DNA from: Anaeramoeba ignava
Taxonomy: Eukaryota; Metamonada; Anaeramoebidae
DNA: 64,000 nucleotides
Assembly: GCA_028826165.1 (NCBI GenBank)
Contig: JAPDFW010000090.1
Coordinates: forward strand, 225,783-289,782
Direction: 5' to 3'
Shown here: positions 1-12,100 of the stretch, piece after piece
Numbering within the stretch: the stretch's first letter is position 1
Layout: every line of letters begins with the position of its first letter
The notes under the pieces: model-generated
Told to the model about the DNA's origin: nothing
Databases searched by the model: none
The model's input: only the letters and a program-made list of their open reading frames with translations
Made by a program: the position numbers and the translations under genes

Positions 1-2112
1 AACAACAATAACCAAAATGATAGCAAGAGGAATACCCAAACCAACACCTAAACCAACAGCAAGATGAGAATTACTTTCAGAAACAGGAACAGGAACAGGA
101 GAAGGAGAAGGAGAAGGAATAATACCATTTTCAAAAACTTTAATAATTTGACCTGGATTAGTATAAGTTCCATAATATGCTAAATGTTTATTTTCATCAT
201 AATAAACACTTAATGGATATCCTTTTCCTGTTGAAATTGTATTGATTTTTGAAAGACAGAAATTTGTTAAATCAAATTCTATTAATTTTCCTGGAAATGT
301 TAATGTTGAAAATACTCCAATATTATATTCATTATCAATAAATCCTGATGAAAAATATGATGTTGATGAACTACTTATTAATCCAACTGCTTGAAAATTT
401 GAAAGATCAATTTTGATAATAGATCCTATTATTGTATTACTTCCAAAATATCCATATTTGTTTTGATTATCAATCATTGATGTTGATAATGAACTTTGTT
501 CTGTTTCTAAATTGATTTTTCCAATTCTTTCAAAATTTGATAATCTAAGTTTGATTATACTACTTGGATATGAATTAATTCCAAAATATCCATATTCTCC
601 ATTTGAATCAATAAATCCTGTTGATACTGATTTTTCTCCTGATTCAAATACATATGTGTTTAATTTGGTAAATGTTCCTAAATTAATTTTAATTATCATT
701 CCTGGATTTGTATTTGTTCCAAAATATCCAATTTGATTTTGATTATCAATTAAAGATAAAATTAATTCATTTTCTGGTTCATCTAAAGGAAGAATATCCA
801 TCAAAGTAAAAGTCTCTAAATTGAATTTGAAAATTGCTGCAGGTGATGTATCTGTTCCAAAATAAAGAATTTTGTTTATTGAATCAACGGCACCTGTTGT
901 TATTCCTCCGAAAGAATCAGGAATATCAAGTCTATCAACAACAACAAGATCTGAAAGTCTCATTTTAATAATAACAGGTGGAAAACTTTCAGTTGCGAAA
1001 TATCCATATCCTTCAATAGAATCAATAGCTCCTGCTTTAATTTTGTTTTCAGGTGGTGTTAATTCAATCGAATCAATTTCAATAAAATCATGAAGTTCTA
1101 CTTTAATAACATATCCTGGAAAAGTATGTGTTCCAAAATATACAAATCCAGCTCCTGGATCGATATTACTTGTCATAATATTACTTCCTCCTTCACTTAA
1201 TGTGAGATTTGATAAAATTGAAAAATTTGTTAATGAAATTTGAACAATTATTGCTGGTTGTGTGTAACTTCCAATAAAAAGTGAACCATTCAATGGATTA
1301 ATCATTAAATCAAATGTTGGATAAACTTGAGATGATAAATTTAATGTATTTGTTATAATAAATGATGAACCATGTATTTTAAGTACTTTATTAGGTGAAG
1401 ATTCAACAATAAAATAAACCATATCATGAACTGGATCATATTGTCCCGCTCTAACTCCTCCATAACTTGAATCAAGTGTAATTTCATCAACTTTTTCAAA
1501 AATTGTAAGATTAATTTTGATAATTTTAGCAGGAACATTATAAGTTCCAAGATAAAGAATTTGATTTTGAGTATCAATAGCAAGTCCTTCAATACTATTT
1601 TCTTCTTCTGAAAGATTATAAATTGAAATTATTGAAAAATTTGTGAGATTAACTTTAATAATTGAACCAGGATCTGTATTTGAACCAAAATAACCAATTG
1701 AATTTTTATCATCAACAGCAGATGTTGAAATTGGTGAAATTTGTTCAGGAATAGTTAAATTTGAAATGAATGAAAAAGTTGATAAATTAATCATAATAAG
1801 TTGACTTGGAATCGTACTTGTTGCAAAATAAGCAAGTTCTTTTTCTCTATCAATTATTCCAGTACTTATATAATCTAATCCTTCTTGAAGTGTTAAAGTT
1901 GATATTTTTGTAAAATTACTTAAACTTATCTTTATTATTTGAGCTGGAGATGTACTTGTTCCAAAATAAATGAATTCATTTGGTGTATCAATTATTGAAC
2001 ACATTAAATTATTTTCACCTATATTTAATGTAGTTATTCCTTGTTCAATTAATTCTGTGTTTGTAAAATTTATTAAAATTATTATAATTATTAAAATTAT
2101 TTTTTTTATCAT
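1..2112 (-). CDS. Propeller-like repeat membrane protein, copy A (3' end beyond the window)
   Basis: The frame is open from the ATG at 2112 to the window edge (704 codons), and the C-terminus is cut off. A hydrophobic N-terminal signal peptide (Met-Ile-Lys-Lys followed by an Ile/Leu run) leads into 14 repeats of about 45 residues. Each repeat centres on a core like YFGTNTxPGxIIKIxLxxF. A Pro/Ser stalk and the start of a transmembrane helix (Leu/Ile/Val/Gly-rich) lie at the edge. The repeat resembles YVTN/NHL-type beta-propeller blades, so I infer a type I cell-surface protein with an extracellular propeller; no ligand or function can be assigned. Copy B at 3394-5591 is nearly identical and shows the expected missing end: one membrane helix followed by a short Arg/Lys-rich cytoplasmic tail. 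Copy A has neither of the two frameshifts seen in copy B, so it is probably the working gene. Confidence 0.75.
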   Translation of the reverse strand, partial: MIKKIILIIIIILINFTNTELIEQGITTLNIGENNLMCSIIDTPNEFIYFGTSTSPAQIIKISLSNFTKISTLTLQEGLDYISTGIIDREKELAYFATSTIPSQLIMINLSTFSFISNLTIPEQISPISTSAVDDKNSIGYFGSNTDPGSIIKVNLTNFSIISIYNLSEEENSIEGLAIDTQNQILYLGTYNVPAKIIKINLTIFEKVDEITLDSSYGGVRAGQYDPVHDMVYFIVESSPNKVLKIHGSSFIITNTLNLSSQVYPTFDLMINPLNGSLFIGSYTQPAIIVQISLTNFSILSNLTLSEGGSNIMTSNIDPGAGFVYFGTHTFPGYVIKVELHDFIEIDSIELTPPENKIKAGAIDSIEGYGYFATESFPPVIIKMRLSDLVVVDRLDIPDSFGGITTGAVDSINKILYFGTDTSPAAIFKFNLETFTLMDILPLDEPENELILSLIDNQNQIGYFGTNTNPGMIIKINLGTFTKLNTYVFESGEKSVSTGFIDSNGEYGYFGINSYPSSIIKLRLSNFERIGKINLETEQSSLSTSMIDNQNKYGYFGSNTIIGSIIKIDLSNFQAVGLISSSSTSYFSSGFIDNEYNIGVFSTLTFPGKLIEFDLTNFCLSKINTISTGKGYPLSVYYDENKHLAYYGTYTNPGQIIKVFENGIIPSPSPSPVPVPVSESNSHLAVGLGVGLGIPLAIILVIVV

Positions 2113-2224
2113 TTTTTTTATTTTTAAATTAAATGAGAAAAATGAAAAATAAAATTTTTAATAAAAATTATTTTCAAAAAAATTTTTTTTTTAGGGTTTT
2201 ATTTTAACAATAAATCCTTAAAAA

Positions 2225-3358
2225 ATTTCATCATCATTTTTATTCGAATTTATTCCAATTTTTATTTAGATTTTTATTTAGATTTTTATTCCAATTTTTA
2301 TTTATATTTTTATTTATATTTTTATTTATATTTTTATTTATATTTTTATTTATATTTTTATTTATATTTTTATTTATATTTTTATTTAGATTTTTATTTA
2401 GATTTTTATTTAGATTTTTATTTAGATTTTTATTTAGATTTTTATTTTTATTCCAATTTTTATTTATATTTTTATTCCAATTTTTATTTATATTTTTATT
2501 TTATTTATATTTTTATTTAATTTTTATTTTATTTTTATTTATATTTTTATTTTATTTTTATTTTTTATTCAATTTTTATTTTTATTTTATATTTTTTTTT
2601 ATTTTTTAATTTTTATTTATATTTTTTATTTATATTTTTATTTAGATTTTTATTTATATTTTTTTTATTCCAATTTTTATTTATGTTTTTTATTTTTATA
2701 TTTTTATTTTATATTTTTATTCCAATTTTTATTTAGATTTTTATTTCAGTTTTTTATATTTTTTTTATTTATATTTTTTATTTAGATTTTTATTCCAATT
2801 TTTATTTAATTTTTATTCAATTTTTATTTAGATTTTTATTTCAATTTTTATTCCAATTTTTATTCCTATTTTTATTTATATTTTTATTTATATTTTTATT
2901 TATATTTTTATTTATATTTTTATTCCAATTTTTATTTAGATTTTTATTTCAATTTTTATTTATATTTTTATTTATATTTTTATTTCAATTTTTATTTATA
3001 TTTTTATTTAGATTTTTATTCCAATTTTTATTCCAATTTTTATTTTGATTTTTATTCCAATTTTTATTCCAATTTTTATTCCAATTTTTATTTAGATTTT
3101 TATTCCAATTTTTATTCCAATTTTTATTTAGATTTTTATTTATATTTTTATTTATATTTTTATTTAGATTTTTATTCCACTTTTTATTCCAATTTTTATT
3201 TTGATTTTTATTTAGATTTTTATTTATATTTTTATTTATATTTTTATTTAGATTTTTATTTAGATTTTTTATTTCAATTTTTATTCCAATTTTTATTTTG
3301 ATTTTTATTTTTATTTTTATTTATATTTTTATTTAGATTTTTATTTAGATTTTGGATT
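2225..3358. repeat. 12-bp minisatellite between the duplicated genes
   Basis: About 1.1 kb of a 12-bp unit whose constant part is ATTTTTATT and whose variable part is mainly TATAT, TAGAT or TCCAAT-like. The central part is irregular, with extra T/A stretches. It lies between the promoter of copy A and the 3' end of copy B. No gene is visible in it. Confidence 0.85.
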
Positions 3359-3393
3359 GAAAAAAAAAATCAAATTCAAATTCAAATTCAAAT

Positions 3394-5591
3394 TCAAAAA
3401 CGAGCATAATTGTTTTCTCTTGGATCAGTTGATGAAGTCTTGTTCCCTTTAGATTTTCTCTTTCTAAAAATAAAGAAAGCAGCAACAACAAAAATCAAAA
3501 TAAGAGGAATAGTCAAACCAACACCTAAACCAACATCAAGATGAGAATTACTTTCAGAAACAGGAACAGGAACAGGAGAAGGAGAAGGAGAAGGAATAAT
3601 ACCATTTTCAAAGACTTTAATAATTTGACCTGGATTAGTATAAGTTCCATAATATGCTAAGTGTTTATTTTCATCATAATAAACACTTAATGGATATCCT
3701 TTTCCTGTTGAAATTGTATTGATTTTCGAAAGACAGAAATTTGTTAAATCAAATTCTATTAATTTTCCTGGAAATGTTAATGTTGAAAATACTCCAATAT
3801 TATATTCATTATCAATAAATCCTGATGAAAAATATGATGTTGATGAACTACTTATTAATCCAACTGCTTGAAAATTTGAAAGATCAATTTTGATAATAGA
3901 TCCTATTATTGTATTACTTCCAAAATATCCATATTTGTTTTGATTATCAATCATTGATGTTGATAATGAACTTTGTTCTGTTTCTAAATTGATTTTTCCA
4001 ATTCTTTCAAAATTTGATAATTTAAGTTTAATTATACTACTTGGATATGAATTAATTCCAAAATATCCATATTCTCCATTTGAATCAATAAATCCTGTTG
4101 ATACTGATTTTTCTCCTGATTCAAATACATATGTGTTTAATTTGGTAAATGTTCCTAAATCAATTTTAATTATCATTCCTGGATTTGTATTTGTTCCAAA
4201 ATATTCAATTTGATTTTGATTATCAATTAAAGAGAAAATTAATTCATTTTCTGGTTCATCTAAAGGAAGGAAATCAGTCATGGAAAAAGTTTGTAAGCTA
4301 ATTTGAAGAATGACTCCAGGTGATGTATCTGTTCCAAAATAAAGATTTTTGTTTATTGAATCAATAATTCCTGTTGTTATTCTTCCGAAAAAACCAAGAA
4401 TATCAAGTCTATCAACAACAACAAGATCTGAAAGTCTCATTTTAATAATAACAGGTGGAAAACTTTCAGTTGCGAAATATCCATATCCTTCAATAGAATC
4501 AATAGCTCCTGCTTTAATTTTGTTTTCAGGTGGTGTTAATTCAATCAGAATCAATTTCAATAAAATCATGAAGTTCTACTTTAATAACATATCCTGGAAA
4601 AGTATGTGTTCCAAAATATATAAATCCAGCTCCTGGATCGATATTACTTGTCATAATATTGTTTCCTCCTTCACTTAATGTGAGATTTGATAAAATTGAA
4701 AAATTTGTTAATGAAATTTGAACAATTATTGCTGGTTGTGTGTAACTTCCAATAAAAAGTGAACCATTCAATGAATCAATCATTAAATCAAATGTTGGAT
4801 AAACTTGAGATGATAAATTTAATGTATTTGTTATAATAAATGATGAACCATGTATTTTAAGTACTTTATTAGGTGAAGATTCAACAACAAAATAAACCAT
4901 ATCATGAACTGGATCATATTGTCCTGCTCTAACTCCTCCATAACTTGAATCAAGTGTAATTTCATCAACTTTTTCAAAAATTGTAAGATTAATTTTGATA
5001 ATTTTAGCAGGAACATTATAAGTTCCAAGATAAAGAATTTGATTTTGAGTATCAATAGCAAATCCTTCAATACTATTTTCTTCTTCTGAAAGGTTATAAA
5101 TTGAAATTATTGAAAAATTTGTGAGATTAACTTTAATAATTGAACCAGGATCTGTATTTGAACCAAAATAACCAATTGAATTTTTATCATCAACAGCAGA
5201 TGTTGAAATTGGTGAAATTTGTTCAGGAATAGTTAAATTTGAAATGAATGTAGAAAGTTGATAAATTTATCATAATAAGTTGACTTGGAATTGTACTTGT
5301 TGCAAAATAAGCAAGTTCTTTTTCTCTATCAATTATTCCAGTACTTATATAATCTAATCCTTCTTGAAGTGTTAAAGTTGATATTTTTGTAAAATTACTT
5401 AAACTTATCTTTATTATTTGAGCTGGAGATGTACTTGCTCCAAAATAAATGAATTCATTTGGTGTATCTATTATTGAACACATTAAATTATTTTCACCTA
5501 TATTTAATGTAGTTATTCCTTGTTCAATTAGTTCTGTGTTTGTAAAATTTATTAAAATTATTATAATTATTAAAATTATTTTTTTTATCAT
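3394..5591 (-). pseudogene. Propeller-like repeat membrane protein, copy B, two frameshifts
   Basis: Tandem duplicate of the gene at 1-2112, offset about 3.48 kb. It contains the same signal peptide (ATG at 5591), 14 blade-like repeats, Pro/Ser stalk, one transmembrane helix and a basic tail ending in ARF. Against copy A it carries an extra base near 5250 (after about 115 codons the frame ends at 5223) and another near 4550 (the middle segment ends at 4541). The last 390 codons (3394-4569) are then in the original sense but a different frame. Neither insertion is a simple homopolymer slip and neither is flanked by a plausible intron. I therefore call it a recent pseudogene; assembly error is the alternative. 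One repeat (about 4267-4318) differs far more from copy A than the rest. Confidence 0.75.
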
Positions 5592-6304
5592 TTTTTTTAT
5601 TTTTAAATTAAATTAGAAAAATGAAAAATAAAATTTTTTTTTGATTGTTCGATTATTTTTGATCAAAAGAATTAAAGAAAAAAAATTTTTTTAGATGAAA
5701 GCAAAAAATTAAAAGAAAAAAATAATTAAAAAAAAAAAATTACTGACTCATTTATTTTCAAAATAAAAATTTAATTAAAAATAACTATTATTATTATTAT
5801 TACTATTATTATTATTATTGATTATTTTTATTATTGATTAAAAAAATAATTTAAAAAACAAAGATCTATTTTAAAAAGATTTTTAAACAGTTTGAAAATA
5901 ATAATAATAATAATAATTAAAAAGGAAATAATTTTTAAGAAAGTTTAACTTCTCATTTTTGCTTTTTTAAATTTTTCTTTTTTAATTTTTCATTTTGATC
6001 TTTTTTTTTACATAAATTTTAAATTTTAAATTTTTAAATTTTTTTATAAACTTTCAATATAAATTTTTTCCATTTTTTTTTTTACAATTCAATCCTTTTT
6101 TTTCATTTTAAATTTTCATTTTTAAATTTTCATTTTCTTTTTTTTTTTATTATTTTTTAAATAAATCTTTAAATTTGAATTTTTTTTTTTTTTTTTTTAA
6201 AATATGAATTCGGGACAAATTTTTTTTTGGATAAAAAATAGGATAAAAAAGAGGATTAAGGAAAAAGAAATAAAAAAGAAAATGAGAATTAAATGAGAGA
6301 TAAA
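5592..6304. other. AT-rich spacer, no gene seen
   Basis: Holds the T-rich upstream block of copy B, short ATT/AAT trinucleotide runs (about 5780-5840 and 5898-5920), and poly-T/poly-A tracts up to the 3' end of the PABPN1-like gene. I find no ORF of substance, no tRNA-like fold and no repeat array. Confidence 0.6.
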
Positions 6305-7659
6305 TCATTGATAATAAGGATGAAAGGATCTAAATCTTGGTCTATAAGAAGGTCTTCTATAAGGATTAAAGGATCTTCCTCTTGAAAAGCCTCTTCCTCT
6401 TGGAAATCCTCTTGCGCGTGGATAGTAACTTCTTGCTCTTTCTCGTGCTAGTATAAATCGTGGTACATTCGTTCTTTTTATTGTAACATGTATTATTCTT
6501 CCCCGAAATTCTTGTTCGTCTAATTTTAATGCTTCTTCTACTGATTCTTTATCTGCAAATTCTATATATGCATGTCTTTTTTTTTAATTTTTTAAAGAAT
6601 TTTAATTTTAATTTTAATTTTAATTTTAAATTTAATTTTAATTTTAATTTTAATTTTAATTTTAAATTTAATTTTAATTTTAAATTTAATTTTTAATTTT
6701 AATTTTAAATTTAAATTTAATTTTAATTTTAATTTTAATTTTAATTTTAATTTTGATTTTAATTTTAATTTTAATTTTAATTTTAATTTTAATTTTAATT
6801 TTAATTTTATAAATGAATTTTAATTTTAATTTTAATTTTATAAATTAATTTTAATTTTAATTTTAATTTTAATTTTAATTTTAATTTTAATTTTAATTTT
6901 AATTTTAATTTTAATTTTAATTTTAATTTTTAATTTTAATTTTAATTTTAATTTTAATTTTAATTTTTAATTTTAATTTTAATTTTAATTTTAATTTTAA
7001 TTTTAATTTTAATTTTAATTTTAATTATAATTTTAATTTTAATTTTAATTTTAATTTTAATTTTAATTTTAATTTTAATTTTAATTTTAATTTTAATTTT
7101 AATTTTTAATTTTAATTTTAATTTTTAATTTATAATTTTGATTTTAATAAAAAATACCCTTTTGGATGTTTTGTAATTTTATCTTGAAGTATTTTTATTC
7201 TATTAATTTTTCCACAAGATTCAAAAAAAGATTCTAATTCACTTGCAGTTGAACTAAAATCAACATTTTGAACAAAAATAGATCTAGAATCAGCTTCTTC
7301 TAATAAATTTTAATTTAATTTTTTAATTTAATTTTTTAATTTAATTTTTTAATTTAATTTTTTAAATGAATTTTTTATTTTTATTCAAAATTACCTTGTG
7401 GTGTTGATAAAATATCAGATTGAGTTTGTGAAAAATCATCTTGAAGTTCTTTTTCAAGATTTTCTATGTCTTCAGTTTCTTGATCTTGATCTTGATATTC
7501 TTGTTCATCTGTTTCTTTGTTTTCTTGTTCTTTTGATTCTGTTTTTTTTTCTTTTTCTTTTCCTTTTTCTTCTTTATTTTTTTTGAATTTTTCTTCTTGT
7601 TCTGTTTCTTTTTGTTCTTCATCTTCATCGAATCGAATAATAAGTTCTGAAGTTGTCAT
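6305..7659 (-). CDS. pabpn1: PABPN1-type nuclear poly(A)-binding protein (3 exons)
   Basis: Exons 7659-7395, 7299-7158 and 6575-6305 join in phase to 225 aa. Residues 1-88 are a Glu/Lys/Gln-rich acidic, probably coiled-coil region, as in PABPN1/Pab2. A single RRM follows (about 93-170), with RNP2 IFVQNV and RNP1 KGHAYIEF; the third intron boundary splits the Gly codon of RNP1. The RRM ends with FRGRIIHVTIKRTN, a PABPN1 hallmark. The C-terminus is an Arg/Gly/Phe/Tyr-rich tail, the region that is Arg-methylated in known homologues. Family knowledge: it binds nascent poly(A) in the nucleus and controls tail length and export. Introns use GTAATT and GTATTT donors. The second intron (582 bp) is filled by a hexamer repeat. 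The start at 7659 is the only in-frame Met before the acidic region. Confidence 0.9.
6590..7135. repeat. Intronic (ATTTTA)n microsatellite
   Basis: About 90 near-perfect TTTTAA hexamers fill the second intron of the PABPN1-like gene, with occasional phase slips (extra T, ATAAATG interruptions). The bases flanking it are a GTATTT donor and an AAAAG acceptor, so the array sits wholly inside the intron. Confidence 0.9.
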
Positions 7660-7754
7660 TTTATTTTAGAAAACTAAAAAAAAAAATGAAAAAAAAAATT
7701 AAAAAAAAAATTTAAAAAAAATTTTTTTAAAACGTTAAAAATATAAATAACGTC

Positions 7755-9105
7755 ATTTAAATTTTATTTAAATTAAATAGAACAAATAATTTATTTGAAT
7801 AAACTTGATAATTATTTAATTAAATATTGAAATAAAATTATTAAAATATTTTATAATTATTATTTCATTAATTAAATATATTTTTAATTAATTTTTATTT
7901 TTAAATTTATTTAAATTAAATAGAATAAATAATTTATTTGGATAAACTTGTTAATTATTTAATTAGATATTGAAATAAAATTATTAAAATATTTTATCAT
8001 TATTATTTCATTAATTAAATATATTTTTAATTAATTTTTATTTTTAAATTTTATTTAAATTAAATAGGATAAATAATTTATTTGGATAGACTTGATAATT
8101 ATTTAATTAAATATTGAAATAAAATTATTAAAATATTTTATTATTATTATTTCATTAATTAAATATATTTTTAATTAATATTTATTTTTAATTTTATTTA
8201 AATTAAATAGAATAAATAATTTATTTGGATAAATTTGATAATTATTTAATTAAATATTGAAATAAAATTATTAAAATATTTTATTATTATTATTTCATTA
8301 ATTAAATATATTTAATTAATTTTATTTTTAATTTTATTTAAATTAAATAGAATAAATAATTTATTTGGATAAATTTGTTAATTATTTAATTAAATATTGA
8401 AATAAAATTATTAAAATATTTTATTATTTTTATTTTATTAATTAAATATATTTTTAATTAATTTTTATTTTTAAATTTATTTAAATTAAATAGAATAAAT
8501 AATTTATTTGAATAAACTTGTTAATTATTTAATTAAATATTGAAATAAAATTATTAAAAATATTTTATCATTTTTATTTCATTAATTAAATATATTTTTA
8601 ATTAATATTTATTTTTAATTTTATTTAAATTAAATAGAATAAATAATTTATTTGGATAGATTTGATAATTATTTAATTAAATATTGAAATAAAAATTATT
8701 AAAATATTTTATTATTATTATTTCATTAATTAAATATATTTTTAATTAATTTTTATTTTTAATTTTATTTAAATTAAATAGAATAAATAATTTATTTGAA
8801 TAAACTTGTTAATTATTTAATTAGATATTGAAATAAAATTATTAAAATATTTTATTATTATTATTTCATTAATTAAATATATTTTTAATTAATTTTTATT
8901 TTTAATTTTATTTAAATTAAATAGAACAAATAATTTATTTGAATAAACTTGTTAATTATTTAATTAAATATTGAAATAAAATTATTAAAATATTTTATTA
9001 TTTTTATTTCATTAATTAAATATATTTTTATTAATTTTTATTTTTAATTTTATTTGAATTAAATAGAATAAATAATTTATTTGAATAAACTTGGTAATTA
9101 TTTAA
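7755..9105. repeat. Tandem satellite, ten copies of ~143 bp
   Basis: The landmark TAGAAYAAATAATTTATTTG recurs at about 7778, 7921, 8065, 8208, 8348, 8491, 8635, 8779, 8922 and 9064, giving spacings of 140-144 bp. Each unit also contains AATTATTTAATTA, AAATAAAATTATTAAAATATTTT and a palindromic ATTAATTAAATATATTT segment. The copies are highly similar. The array ends about 85 bp before the RAD50-like start codon, so it forms that gene's upstream region. I see no ORF in it. Confidence 0.93.
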
Positions 9106-9191
9106 TTAGAAAAAAAAATGGGAGAAATAATTTTTTTTTTCATTTTTTTTTCATTTTTTTTTTCTATTTTCAATTTCTTTTCCAAAAAAAA

Positions 9192-12100
9192 ATGAATGGA
9201 AAATTTGAACCAACATTAAAATATTTAACCTTTTCAGGATTTCGTTCATTTCCAGATGATAAAAAAATAAAAATAGAATTCAATGAACCATTAACGATAA
9301 TTTATGGAAAAAATCAATCAGGAAAATCAACGATAAATGAAATATTAAAAATGGGGTTTACATTTGCAAAAGTGCCAGGAGTGGCCTATAAAAATATATT
9401 AAATCCAACAGCAAAAAAAGGGTTTATTAAATATAAATTGGAGTTGAGAAATAAATCACCTTTAATTTTTGAATGGGAAATGAATAGAAAAGGAACATCA
9501 AGCAAACCACGTTTAATTCTTCCTGATAATTCAGATGAATATATCGAACCCACTCAAGAAGAATACAAGAATATAATATCAAATTTGTTAGGAATCACTC
9601 CTGATTTTGTGTCTATGATTATATTTCCAAAACAAGAATCAGAAAATTTATTATTAAGTAAACAAAATCAAACAGCATTTTCAAAAATGATGAGGAAGTT
9701 GATGGGATTTGAAAGGTTGTTTGATACTTTAAGAACGTATGAAGAACAAAGAAAAGAGTTATTGAAACAAATTGAAAAAAACCCAGAAAACAAATCAAGT
9801 TCAAAAAATTCAAAAAATCCAAAAAATGCAAAAAATTCAAAAAATGCAAAAAGTCCAAAAAGTTCAAAAATTTAAGTCAAACTATTCAAAATAACCCAAA
9901 TATACAAGAAATTGATAAAAAAATACAAAATCTCAAGGATGCACTCCATAAATCAAACAAAATAGAAAAATGGAAAAGTGAATTAGAATTGGAATATGAA
10001 CACAAAAGAAATTTAGATCATATTCTACAAGTATATAAAGAAGATATAAATCAAACACAGAAAAAATTCACAGAAATGATAAAAGAAATCAAAAAAATTG
10101 AAATTCACATACCTCAACTTGAAAATGAAGAAAAACAATACCAATCTATTGTTCAGATAAAAAGAATTGATATCGAAAAAACAAAACAAGAAATTATCAC
10201 CAAAACTTCCAAGTTATTTCAAACTTGGCAAATAAATATGAGTCCAAATTCATTTCTGAATAAATCTGACACTCAAATTTTTCATCTTTTTTCACAAGTA
10301 TTTGGTCAAATACAACAAAAAATGCAGCAAAATGATCAAATATCCAAAGAATTTGAAGCTTTAGTTGGATATGAAACAAAATTAAGTCAAATTAGATCAA
10401 AAAATGAATATTATAACAAGAAGCTAGAAAATTATCCAAAAGAAAAGCTAGCCAAATTGAAAAAAATCCAACAAAAATATACACTTTATTCAGAGAAAAT
10501 CTCAAAAATTCATTTAGTTATCGATTTTATTAAGCACTCAGATTTATCCTTTGGCAACTTTGATTTGCAATCAATCTTTCAAAATCCTCAAAATTCTTCT
10601 AATATTCAAGAATCAAATATTCCCATTGAAAATTATCTTTCAAATTTGAAAATAGTTAGGAAAATATTGGAGTATCAAATCAAATTTGTAAAAAAACTTA
10701 ATAAGAAAAACTTTGAAGAATATATCCAAAGAATCGAAAATGAAAATCAAGGAATTATCAATTTTAAATTGAACGAGAAGCTAATAAATATCGAAAAAGA
10801 ATTAGATAAACTGCCCAATCAAAATATTGATAAGAAAACAATACATCATTTAATTTCTGAAACTAAAACTACAAATCAGAACGAAATTGATTCAAGGATG
10901 AATAATAAAAAAGAACTAGAAATTGAAAATGATATTCGTTTATATATTCAATTAATCAAAAATTGGCAAGAAAATAACATTTCGTCTGAATCAAAGGAAT
11001 CTAAATATAATTTTTCCGTTTCAACAAATTTCTTCTTTTTATGACAACAAAAACCAAAATAATCAAAATAATCAAAATGAAATTCAGAAACAAATTGAAG
11101 AACTGATCCAAAGAGTTATCCAAAATCCAGATTTAAATGAAAATATAAAGCAAATCCAAATTCAAGAGTTTGAAAAATCAATCAAAATAATTAATGAAAA
11201 TTTAACTCAAAAGAAAGATTTAACTCAATTTAACAAAAACTTATCATTTCTTCAAAGAACTACTTCATCAGCAAAGAAAATCTTGAAACTAAAAAAGAAA
11301 CAAGAAAAATATCAAGAAATTATTCAAAAACAAAGCATTTCACAAAAAAGTGCAGAGAAAATGATTCAAAAAATAAGCAAAAATAAAGAAGCTCAAAATC
11401 CATTCAATATTCAACAAATAATTTCATGGAAAAAAGCATTTCTTAATAACCAAGTATTGATTAGTGATTTAAAAGAAATAATTAACCAAATTATGAATTT
11501 AAAAGGAAAATTAGAAAATTTTAAGAATTCAATTGAAGTTAAAAAATATGATTCGATTATAAATCAAATCGATATGGAAAAACAAAAAGCAAAATTTAAT
11601 GAGGTTCAAATCCAAAAAGAAAAAGAAAAAGAACAAGAAAAGGAAAAAGAAAAGCAAAAAATTTTTGGAGAGTATGAGGAATGCGAAAAGAAAATTTCTC
11701 ATTATAAACAAAAACTTGATTTTGAAAAAACAATTAAATCCAAACAACCGAATATAATCGAAAGAGAAATCAAAAAATTGGAGAAACAAAAAGAAAAATT
11801 GAAAAAAGAAATTGCTTTAAATAAATATGAAGGAAATGAAAATACAAATGAAAATACAAATGAAAATACAAATGAAAATACAAATGAAAATACAAATGAA
11901 AATGAAAATATAGAATTATTTGTGAAACAAATAGAAAAAGAATATAATCTTTTAGTCAAAATTTTGAAGGAAAAAAGGGATGAATATATTGATGAAATTA
12001 ATAACAAATTAAATATTTATTGGAGAGGATTTTCATCACAAAAAGGATTAAGTCGAATTAGTTTAAGAACAGCACCAACTACTTTACCACTTTTTGAAGA

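Noticed and set aside
2225-3358. Telomeric or subtelomeric repeat
   Set aside because: Internal position between two genes and a degenerate 12-bp T-rich unit without a G-rich strand.
3394-5591. Programmed +1 frameshifting in copy B
   Set aside because: No shared slippery context at the four duplicate-gene shift sites, and the sister copies lack the extra bases.
5592-6304. Possible tRNA or small RNA gene in the spacer
   Set aside because: No cloverleaf-compatible stems or conserved box sequences could be seen.
9081-9191. Upstream in-frame Met at 9081 as RAD50-like start
   Set aside because: It adds only Phe/His from a poly-T leader; the RAD50-type N-terminus begins naturally at 9192.
9862-11087. 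Two frameshifts breaking the RAD50-like gene
   Set aside because: Both frame changes are explained by short GT-AG introns (9862-9908, phase 1; 11018-11087, phase 0, donor GTTTCA as in the G-alpha gene) that keep coiled-coil sequence continuous.
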